Source: Frankia alni (GTDB lineage: Bacteria > Actinomycetota > Actinomycetes > Frankiales > Frankiaceae). Taken from it: a stretch of DNA of 36,344 bases. The notes beneath the pieces are model-generated. The model did no database searches. It was not told where the DNA came from and saw nothing but the letters and a program-made list of their open reading frames with translations. Below are positions 13,582-20,505 of this stretch, one piece after another (position 1 is the stretch's first letter; every line of letters begins with the position of its first letter). A program made the position numbers and the translations under genes. The DNA is taken from positions 1 through 36,344 of the forward strand of contig JAMFSN010000129.1 in the NCBI GenBank assembly GCA_026225295.1. Direction: 5' to 3'.

Positions 13582-16500
13582 ATGACGGGATGGTGGAATC
13601 CGCCGATCCCGTGGGTGGAACTCGAACAGCGGCTGTCCGGAAAGCCGCTACCACCAAAGCCCGGTTCGGACGGCCCGGGTGCCTTGCCGGGCCCGGCTGG
13701 TTCGGTTGATTCGGACGGCTCGGCCGGCGGCGGCTCAGGCACCGGCGCGCCGGTCGCCCCCCCGGCCCCGGCGGCTCCACTGGCGGAGGCCAATTCTCAT
13801 CGACCGGCAGAGCTGGGGAGTTCCGCCAGCAGCCCGTCCCGCCGGAGCGGTCCGCGTTATGCGGAGCTGCACTGCCACTCGGCCTTCAGCTTCCTGGACG
13901 GAGCGAGCCAGCCGGAAGATCTGGTTGCCGAGGCGGCCCGCATCGGGCTGTCCGCACTGGCGATCACCGACCACGACGGGCTGTACGGCGTGGTCCGTTT
14001 CGCCGAAGCGGCGCGGGAGGTGGGCCTGCCCACGTTGTTCGGCGCCGAGGTGGCGACCGGCCGGTCGGAGCCCCGGGGCGGTGCGCCCGATCCCGAAGGG
14101 GAGCATCTGCTGGTGCTGGCCCGCGATCACATCGGCTACGCCCGGCTGTCCCGCGCGCTCAGCGATGCCCACCTGGCCGGCCGGGAGAAGGGCCGGCTCG
14201 TCGCCCGGCCCGAGGCGTTCGCGGCGGTCGCCGACGGCCGCTGGTTGGTGCTCACCGGATGTCGCAAGGGGAGCGTCCGGGCGGCCCTCGCGGCCGGCGG
14301 TCCCGCGGCGGCCGGCCGGGCCCTCGATCGGTTGGTCGGCCTTTTCGGTCGCGACAACGTGGTTGTCGAGCTGACCGATCACGGGGATCCGCGCGACACG
14401 GAACGTAACGACATCCTCTTCCGGTTGGCCGGCGAGCACCGACTCGACACCGTCGCGACAAACAACGTCCACTACGCGACGCCGGCCGGTTATCGGCTGG
14501 CAGCGGCGATGGCCGCCGTTCGGGCGCGGCGCGCCCTCGACGACATGGACGGCTGGTTGCCGTCGGCGGGCACCGCTCACCTGCGGTCCCCAGGTGAGAT
14601 GGCCGCCCGGTTCGCCCGGTACCCGGGTGCGGTGGAGCGAGCCGCCCGTATCGGGGACGAGTGCGCATTCGAACTGGAACTCATCGAGCCGAAACTGCCC
14701 GACTTTCCCGTGCCGCCCGGCCACACCGAGGCGAGCTGGTTGCGTCACCTCACCGAGCGGGGTGGGGCCGGTCGGTACGGACGCCGCTCAGAACCGGTCG
14801 CCCGCCACGCGTGGAAGCAGATCGACCATGAACTGGACCTGATCGAGCAACTCGAGTTCCCCGGGTATTTCCTGATCGTCAACGACATCACCGAATTTTG
14901 TCGTCGGGCCGGCATTCTGTGTCAGGGGCGGGGTTCTGCCGCGAACTCCGCCGTCTGCTATGCGCTCGGGATCACCGGCGTGGACGCGGTGGGTTTCAAG
15001 CTGCTTTTCGAACGGTTCCTCGCACCCGAACGGGATGGACCTCCCGACATCGATCTCGACATCGAATCGGGCCGCCGCGAAGAAGTGATCCAATACGTCT
15101 ACACCCGGTACGGCCGGGAGTGCGCGGCACAGGTGGCCAATGTGATCAGCTACCGGCCCCGGTCGGCGGTGCGCGACATGGCCCGAGCGCTCGGCTATTC
15201 ACCGGGACAACAGGACGCGTGGTCCAAGCAGATCGAACGGTGGGACCCCCTCCCGCCGGTCCCGGCCGGCCAATCGAGCGATCACCCGCCCCCGGCGCCG
15301 CCGGATACGTCGGACGATCCGCCCGGTCCGTCCCCTACGGAAAGGCCCGCATCCTCGGACCCGGGTCTTTCCGTAGGGCCCCTGCCGTCGGAGCGGCCGG
15401 GCCTGCCGAGCGGGGTCGCGATCGGACACGACATCCCCGACGACGTGCTCGACCTGGCCAACCGCATCAGCCGGTTCCCGCGTCACCTGGGTATTCATTC
15501 CGGCGGAATGGTCATCTGCGACCGCCCGGTCTGCGAAGTGGTGCCCGTGGAGTGGGCCCGGATGCCTGGTCGCACCGTGATCCAGTGGGACAAGGAGGAC
15601 TGCGCGGCCGCCCGACTGGTCAAGTTCGACCTGCTCGGTCTCGGAATGCTGTCGATGCTGCACGGGGTGTTCGACCTCATCGACCTTCACCACGGCCGTC
15701 GGCTCGACCTTTCCTCCATCCCCAAGGAAGACGCGGCGGTCTACGACATGCTGTGCGCCGCCGACTCGATCGGGGTGTTCCAGGTCGAAAGTCGGGCCCA
15801 GATGGCAACGCTGCCCCGGCTGCGCCCCCGGACGTTCTACGACCTGGTCGTAGAAGTGGCGCTCATCCGACCGGGACCGATTCAGGGCGGCTCGGTCCAC
15901 CCCTACATCCGGCGCCGCAAAGATCCGAGCCAGATCACCTACCCGCATCCGTTGCTGGAGAAATCGCTGCGTAAGACGCTCGGCGTCCCGCTCTTCCAGG
16001 AACAGCTCATGCAGATGGCGATCGATGTCGCCGGTTGCACTCCGCAGGAAGCCGATGAGCTACGACGGGCGATGGGTTCCAAGCGTTCCACCGAGCGGAT
16101 GGAACGCCTGCGGTCGCGGCTTTACGAGGGAATGGCGGCGAACGGCATCACCGGTGCGGTCGCCGACGACTTGTTCGGCAAACTCGCCGCGTTCGCGAAC
16201 TTCGGTTTCCCGGAAAGTCACGCCGTGAGCTTCGCTCATCTCGTCTACATCAGTTCCTGGGTGAAACTGCATTACCCGGCCGCGTTCTGCGCGGCGATCC
16301 TGAACGCCCAACCCATGGGGTTCTACTCACCCCAGTCACTGGTCGCGGACGCTCGCCGACACGGGGTGGTCGTGCGGGGCCCGGACATCAACGCCTCCGG
16401 GGCGGACGCCGCACTGGAACCGGACGAGCCGGACCGGCCCGCCGTCCGGATCGGGCTCGGCGGGGTCCGTCATGTCACCGATGAGGTCGCCGACCGGATC

Positions 16501-17151
16501 GTCGCCGATCGTTGGACGGGCGGCCTGTACCTCGACATGGCCGATCTGGTCCGCCGGACCGGAGTGACCGAGCGGCAGGTCGAGGCGTTGTCGACGGCCG
16601 GGGCGTTCGGGTGCTTCGGGCTGTCCCGACGGGAGGCGCTGTGGGCGGCCGGAGCGGTCGCGCAGGCCCGGCCCGGACGTCTGGCCGGGATGGTCGTCGG
16701 GGCCGACGTGACGGCCGTGGCGCCCTTCCTGCCCGATCTGACCGATGACGAGCGCACCGTGGCGAACCTGTGGGCGACCGGGATCTCACCCGACAGTTAC
16801 CCGACCCAGTACGTCCGGGAGCACCTCGACGCGGAGGGGGTGCTGACGGCCGCGCAGGTGCGGGTCGCGGAACACGGCCGGCGGATCCGGGTCGCCGGGG
16901 TGGTCACCCACCGGCAGCGACCGGCGACGGCCCGCGGGACGACATTTCTCAACCTGGAGGACGAGACCGGTATGGCGAACATCATCTGTTCCCGGGGGCT
17001 GTGGACGCGCTACCGCACGGTGGCGCGCACCGCCGGTGCGTTGATCGTCCGGGGCCGGCTCGAGAAGGTGGACGGGGTCGCGAACGTCATCGCCGATGGT
17101 CTCGAGCGGCTCGATCTGTCCGGCGGCATCCAGTCCCGGGACTTCCGGTGA
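13582..17151 (+). CDS. dnaE2: Error-prone DNA polymerase DnaE2
   Basis: This 1189-residue C-family polymerase starts at ATG 13582, 12 bp after imuB. Residues 1-90 are a variable Pro/Ala/Gly-rich lead. The PHP domain begins with YAELHCHSAFSFLDGASQ near residue 92. The polymerase core has QGRGSAANSAVCYALG near 449 and the catalytic PPDIDLDIESGRREEV near 487-500. HLGIHSGGMVI and FQVESRAQMATLPRLRPR follow. A Pro/Ser-rich insert of about 55 residues (near 556-610) carries a DNA hairpin, listed separately. The OB-fold region near 1090-1175 (RIRVAGVVTHRQRPATARGT) is typical. DnaE2 performs translesion synthesis with ImuA' and ImuB after LexA derepression. Length is somewhat above the usual 1050-1100. 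Confidence 0.96.
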   Translation: MTGWWNPPIPWVELEQRLSGKPLPPKPGSDGPGALPGPAGSVDSDGSAGGGSGTGAPVAPPAPAAPLAEANSHRPAELGSSASSPSRRSGPRYAELHCHSAFSFLDGASQPEDLVAEAARIGLSALAITDHDGLYGVVRFAEAAREVGLPTLFGAEVATGRSEPRGGAPDPEGEHLLVLARDHIGYARLSRALSDAHLAGREKGRLVARPEAFAAVADGRWLVLTGCRKGSVRAALAAGGPAAAGRALDRLVGLFGRDNVVVELTDHGDPRDTERNDILFRLAGEHRLDTVATNNVHYATPAGYRLAAAMAAVRARRALDDMDGWLPSAGTAHLRSPGEMAARFARYPGAVERAARIGDECAFELELIEPKLPDFPVPPGHTEASWLRHLTERGGAGRYGRRSEPVARHAWKQIDHELDLIEQLEFPGYFLIVNDITEFCRRAGILCQGRGSAANSAVCYALGITGVDAVGFKLLFERFLAPERDGPPDIDLDIESGRREEVIQYVYTRYGRECAAQVANVISYRPRSAVRDMARALGYSPGQQDAWSKQIERWDPLPPVPAGQSSDHPPPAPPDTSDDPPGPSPTERPASSDPGLSVGPLPSERPGLPSGVAIGHDIPDDVLDLANRISRFPRHLGIHSGGMVICDRPVCEVVPVEWARMPGRTVIQWDKEDCAAARLVKFDLLGLGMLSMLHGVFDLIDLHHGRRLDLSSIPKEDAAVYDMLCAADSIGVFQVESRAQMATLPRLRPRTFYDLVVEVALIRPGPIQGGSVHPYIRRRKDPSQITYPHPLLEKSLRKTLGVPLFQEQLMQMAIDVAGCTPQEADELRRAMGSKRSTERMERLRSRLYEGMAANGITGAVADDLFGKLAAFANFGFPESHAVSFAHLVYISSWVKLHYPAAFCAAILNAQPMGFYSPQSLVADARRHGVVVRGPDINASGADAALEPDEPDRPAVRIGLGGVRHVTDEVADRIVADRWTGGLYLDMADLVRRTGVTERQVEALSTAGAFGCFGLSRREALWAAGAVAQARPGRLAGMVVGADVTAVAPFLPDLTDDERTVANLWATGISPDSYPTQYVREHLDAEGVLTAAQVRVAEHGRRIRVAGVVTHRQRPATARGTTFLNLEDETGMANIICSRGLWTRYRTVARTAGALIVRGRLEKVDGVANVIADGLERLDLSGGIQSRDFR
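15333..15378. repeat. Long inverted repeat inside the dnaE2 coding sequence
   Basis: CCCTACGGAAAGGCCCG (15333-15349) pairs with 15362-15378 at 16 of 17 positions across a 12-nt loop. It is wholly within the reading frame, in the region coding the Pro/Ser-rich insert that separates two conserved polymerase blocks. The size suggests a small palindromic element that entered in frame, or an RNA hairpin with a role in translation. Confidence 0.7.
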
Positions 17152-17347
17152 CCCACGCCCCGGTGGCGGGCTCCGCTGGCGCCTGGCCGACGAGGAACCG
17201 GACGGGCAGACCGCGCTGTTCACGACGGACGAGGTACTGACCCGGGTGGCCCGCACCGGCCGGTTGTCGGGCCTGGAATTTCTGCACGTAGTTCGCGGAC
17301 CGGTCGATAGCCGCGGATCGGAGGGTCAGAACCCGTCGTCCCGATGA
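17096..17347 (+). CDS. Doubtful ORF after dnaE2
   Basis: An 83-codon frame runs from ATG 17096 inside dnaE2 to TGA 17347. Only its second part looks protein-like: RWRLADEEPDGQTALFTT, then DEVLTRVARTGRLSGLEFLH and VVRGPVD. The ATG has no ribosome-binding site and overlaps dnaE2 by 56 bp. A GTG at 17148 overlaps the dnaE2 stop as GTGA, the coupling style of this locus, but that frame closes after 30 codons. A -1 shift would join the two. It may be a gene with a sequencing or real frameshift, or a chance frame. No family is recognised. Confidence 0.3.
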   Translation: MVSSGSICPAASSPGTSGDPRPGGGLRWRLADEEPDGQTALFTTDEVLTRVARTGRLSGLEFLHVVRGPVDSRGSEGQNPSSR

Positions 17348-17403
17348 GTCGTGGAGCCGGCCGAGTCGTGATCATCTTGCGATCGGGCAACCCAGTTCTC
17401 ACT

Positions 17404-17419
17404 ATGAGTTACATCTCAT
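17404..17419. promoter_or_regulatory. A/T-rich inverted repeat ATGAG-N6-CTCAT upstream of a small membrane protein gene
   Basis: The 16-bp dyad ATGAGTTACATCTCAT sits in the most A/T-rich patch of this part of the window (about 17370-17437), 30 bp before the GTG at 17449. It probably marks the promoter and operator of that small gene. The regulator is unknown. Confidence 0.4.
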
Positions 17420-17448
17420 TGTTTCAGTGGTTCTTCTGGAGGCTCCCG

Positions 17449-17607
17449 GTGTCTTCGCTCCCGGTTCCACACCTGCTCGGGTCACGACCCGTCCCCGGCC
17501 GCCACCGCCGCCGGCCGGGCTGGCTGCTTCGGGTGTTCGGCGTGTCGCTCGGTGGCCTGGCCGTCGGGGTGGCGATCGGACTCGTCCTGCCTGGTCAGCC
17601 ACTCTGA
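17449..17607 (+). CDS. Small single-span membrane protein, 52 residues
   Basis: GTG at 17449 follows GGAGG with 6-nt spacing, which decides the start over upstream in-frame ATGs at 17344 and 17404. The 52-residue product has a basic N-terminal half (PGRHRRRPGWLLR) and one hydrophobic helix (VFGVSLGGLAVGVAIGLVL), then stops after five residues. The expected topology is N-in with a single transmembrane segment. No family is recognised. An A/T-rich dyad lies just upstream, so it probably has its own promoter. The methyltransferase gene starts 165 bp later. Confidence 0.5.
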   Translation: MSSLPVPHLLGSRPVPGRHRRRPGWLLRVFGVSLGGLAVGVAIGLVLPGQPL

Positions 17608-17772
17608 CGGCGTTCTTCAACCGGCCTCTGACCGAGTTTTCCGACCTGGCCGTGTACCGACCGCCGGCCGGTGCCGCCCGGTCACCCGGCGCGACAGCCG
17701 CCCGGGCCGCGATCGGAAACTGTCGGCGGCCGTCGCTACTGTTGTCCCGTCGGCAATGAGCGGGAGGCGCGG

Positions 17773-18603
17773 GTGCCTGTGGTGAACCGGTCCGTCTCGT
17801 GGGTCGACCTGCGGCAGGCGACCATCTGGCACGGCTTGCGACAAGCGATCAACGAAAGCGCTCCCGACCGGCGGCTGGCGGTCGTCGATGCCGGCGGCGG
17901 ATCGGGCGGGTTCGCCGTTCCGCTCGCCGAACAGGGCCACGACGTCACGGTCGTCGACCCGAGTCCGGACGCGCTCGCGTCCCTCGCCCGGCGGGCGACC
18001 GAACGAGGCGTCGGTGATCTGGTCCACGGCCGGCAGGGCGACCTGACGAACCTGCTCGAGGTCGTCGACCGGAACGCGGCCGACCTCGTCCTGTGCCACA
18101 ACGTGTTGGAGTTCGTGGACGCGCCCGCCGACGCCCTGGTCACGGCGGTGCGCGCGCTGCGACCCGGCGGCCTGCTCAGCGTGCTGGCCGCTAACCGGGC
18201 CGCGGCCGTGCTGGCCCGGGCGGTCGCCGGGAAGTTCACCGCCGCCGCCGCCGTCCTGGCCGAGGCGCTCGACGCGCCGGTCGCGGCCGGCGCGGGAACG
18301 CCCGGTCCGGGCGCTGGCGGCAACCCGGGCGTGGCCGGCCCAGGAGCGGCAAGCGCGGGAACGGCGGCCCGACGTTTCGATGCCGCCGGTCTCGCGAAGC
18401 TGGTCAACGGCGCCGGCGCCCGGGTGAGCTTCATCCACGGGGTGCGCGTCTTCGTTGATCTTGTGCCCAGCGCGCTCGCGGAGGCCGACCAGACAGCCGC
18501 CGAGGCCCTCCTGCGCCTCGAGCTGGCCGCGTCCACCATGGCGCCCTACATCGACATCGCGACCCAACTCCACGTGCTGGCCCGGCGTCCCCCCGACCGG
18601 TGA
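17773..18603 (+). CDS. SAM-dependent methyltransferase (class I)
   Basis: Start GTG 17773, 5-6 nt after GGGAGG, gives 276 residues. The Rossmann core is clear: motif I LAVVDAGGGSGGFAVPLA near residues 36-53, the acidic end of beta-2 VTVVDPSPDAL, then ADLVLCHNVLEFVDAPADAL and LRPGGLLSVLAANR. A Gly/Ala/Pro-rich insert occupies about residues 172-198. The C-terminal part closes with LELAASTMAPYIDIATQLHV. The substrate is not predictable; small-molecule and RNA acceptors are both possible. The stop overlaps the GTG of dinB by 4 bp, so the two are translationally coupled. A possible -10 TACTGT precedes it near 17739. Confidence 0.85.
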   Translation: MPVVNRSVSWVDLRQATIWHGLRQAINESAPDRRLAVVDAGGGSGGFAVPLAEQGHDVTVVDPSPDALASLARRATERGVGDLVHGRQGDLTNLLEVVDRNAADLVLCHNVLEFVDAPADALVTAVRALRPGGLLSVLAANRAAAVLARAVAGKFTAAAAVLAEALDAPVAAGAGTPGPGAGGNPGVAGPGAASAGTAARRFDAAGLAKLVNGAGARVSFIHGVRVFVDLVPSALAEADQTAAEALLRLELAASTMAPYIDIATQLHVLARRPPDR

Positions 18604-19901
18604 TCCGCGACCAGGCGCCCCGCGACCAGGCGGCCGTCGACGATCGCGGCAGCACGGTCCTGCACGTCGACATGGACGCGTTCTTCGCCGCCGTCGAGGT
18701 CCGCCGACGCCCCGAGCTGCGCGGACGGCCCGTGATCGTGGGCGGCGGGGTCCGGGGGGTGGTGCTGTCGGCCACCTACGAGGCCCGCCGGTACGGCGTG
18801 CGCAGCGCGATGCCGATGGGGCGGGCCCGGCGGATGTGTCCCGCCGCGGTGGTCGTCCCGCCCGACCAGAACGCCTACCGGGCCGCGTCCAAAGAGATCA
18901 TGGCCGTGTTCCGTGAGGTCACGCCGCTCGTGCAGCCGCTCTCGGTCGACGAGGCGTTTCTGGATGTCGCCGGTGCCCGGCGCCGGCTCGGGTCCCCGGC
19001 CACGATCGCGGGCGCCATCCGCGCCCGCATCGTCGCCACCCAGCGGCTGACCTGCTCCGTCGGGGCTGCCCCGTCGATGATGGTCGCCAAGATCGCCTCG
19101 GCCCGCTGTAAGCCCGACGGTCTGCTGGTCGTTCCGGCCGACGGTGTGACCGCGTTTCTCCATCCGCTACCGGTCTCGACCCTGTGGGGGGTCGGGGCCC
19201 GCACCGGTCAAACGCTCGAACGCCTCGGGCTGCGGACCATTGGCGACCTGGCCGCGACCCCGCTGACGACCCTTCAGCGAGCGGTGGGGGTGGCGGCCGG
19301 CGCGCACCTCGCCGCGCTGGCGGCCGGCATCGATGATCGCGCCGTCACCCCCCACGAGGCCGAACGCAGCGTCGGTGCCGAGACGACGTTCGACACGGAC
19401 GTGACGGACAACACCCGATTGGCCCGAGAGTTGCTCGCGCTCGCCGAACGCAGCGCCGGGCGCCTCCGGGAGGCCGGTCTCGTCGGTCGCACGATATCGA
19501 TCAAGGTTCGCCACGCCGACTTCACGACCATCACCCGGTCCCGCAGCCTGCCCGAGGCCACCGATGTCACCCAGCTCATCTACGCGACGGCCCGCGGTCT
19601 CCTGGACGGGCTGGCCCCCCTCCCGGCGCTCCGGCTGCTCGGTGTCCGGATCGAGGTCATCTCCGCCGCCGACGGGTCTACTCACCAGCTTGAGCTGGGA
19701 GAACGCTTGATGGGCTGGCGGGAAGCCGACCGGGCGGTCGATCGTGCGGCGTCCCGGTTCGGGCGGGGAGCGGTCCGGCCGGCGAGCCTGGTCGGGCCGC
19801 CGGGGCCGGCCGGCCCCGGCGGGCCCCCGCTGCCGATTCCCGGCCGGGCGGAGACGGTGGCCCGCATGGATCAGCCTCCGACCGGGGAGGACGTCCCGTG
19901 A
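18600..19901 (+). CDS. dinB: DNA polymerase IV, DinB family
   Basis: The 433-residue protein starts at GTG 18600, overlapping the methyltransferase stop. It has intact Y-family catalytic motifs: LHVDMDAFFAAVEVRRRPEL near residues 21-40, YEARRYGVRSAMPMGRA, and PLSVDEAFLDVAGARR near 113-130. The fingers, helix-hairpin-helix (LWGVGARTGQTLERLGLRTI) and little-finger (AGRLREAGLVGRTISIKVRH) regions follow, then a Pro/Gly-rich tail from about 390. Pol IV enzymes bypass lesions with low fidelity. No LexA box is seen in front of the methyltransferase-dinB pair, so it may be expressed independently of the SOS operon 8 kb upstream. Confidence 0.95.
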   Translation: MIRDQAPRDQAAVDDRGSTVLHVDMDAFFAAVEVRRRPELRGRPVIVGGGVRGVVLSATYEARRYGVRSAMPMGRARRMCPAAVVVPPDQNAYRAASKEIMAVFREVTPLVQPLSVDEAFLDVAGARRRLGSPATIAGAIRARIVATQRLTCSVGAAPSMMVAKIASARCKPDGLLVVPADGVTAFLHPLPVSTLWGVGARTGQTLERLGLRTIGDLAATPLTTLQRAVGVAAGAHLAALAAGIDDRAVTPHEAERSVGAETTFDTDVTDNTRLARELLALAERSAGRLREAGLVGRTISIKVRHADFTTITRSRSLPEATDVTQLIYATARGLLDGLAPLPALRLLGVRIEVISAADGSTHQLELGERLMGWREADRAVDRAASRFGRGAVRPASLVGPPGPAGPGGPPLPIPGRAETVARMDQPPTGEDVP

Positions 19902-20021
19902 CGGACCGGTGACGGAACCGGACCGGTCGGCTCGCGACGGGGCCGCCCGGCCCTCGGAAACGGCGGGGAGACCGGCACTACAGGAGGCTTCGGCCCGACG
20001 GGCATGGACCGTCTCCTACCG

Positions 20022-20050
20022 TTGCCGTCCCGGGATGCCTATTCTTAAAT
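20022..20050 (+). promoter_or_regulatory. Promoter of the DUF3040 gene
   Basis: TTGCCG (20022-20027) and TTAAAT (20045-20050) are 17 bp apart in an otherwise G/C-rich region, with the -10 in a local A/T patch. It lies 48 bp before the ATG at 20098. The pattern fits the main housekeeping sigma factor. Confidence 0.55.
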
Positions 20051-20097
20051 ATCGGGTCCGGACCGGGCGGATCCGGAGGTTGGTGGGAGGAGCGTCA

Positions 20098-20505
20098 ATG
20101 CCGCTCTCTGAGCACGAGCAGCGTCTGCTCGAGCAGATCGAGCGCGCGCTCGTCCAGGACGATCCGAAGTTCGCCAATACCGTCCGCACGACGAACCCGC
20201 GCACCTATCTGCTTCGTCGCCTGTGGCGGGGACTTCTGGTCTTCCTGCTCGGCCTCGCCGCGCTGATCGTCGGGGTGAGCCTCAACAAGTCGCCTTATAC
20301 CGTGATCCTCGGGGTCATCGGCTTCGCGCTGATGCTCCTGGCCGGAGTCCGGGCGGCCGCTGACCTCAAGCGGATCAGCGGGCGGGGCAACAACAACGAG
20401 CTCGCGGCCCGGCGGGCCCGGCGGTCGCGCGGACGCCGGACCCCGTTCACCGAACGTCTCGAGGAGCGCTGGCGCCGTCGGTGGGAAGACCGCGGCGGGC
20501 TCTGA
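20098..20505 (+). CDS. DUF3040 membrane protein
   Basis: The 135-residue protein starts at ATG 20098 after GGGAGGAG. It begins with the DUF3040 signature MPLSEHEQRLLEQIERAL, then DDPKFANTVR. Two transmembrane helices follow: LLVFLLGLAALIVGVSL at about 43-60 and VILGVIGFALMLLAGVRAAA at about 67-86. The Arg-rich tail (RRARRSRGRR) is cytoplasmic. DUF3040 proteins are actinobacterial, often lie near dinB and the mraZ region, and have no established function. The last 59 bp overlap the convergent transglutaminase-like gene. Confidence 0.92.
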   Translation: MPLSEHEQRLLEQIERALVQDDPKFANTVRTTNPRTYLLRRLWRGLLVFLLGLAALIVGVSLNKSPYTVILGVIGFALMLLAGVRAAADLKRISGRGNNNELAARRARRSRGRRTPFTERLEERWRRRWEDRGGL

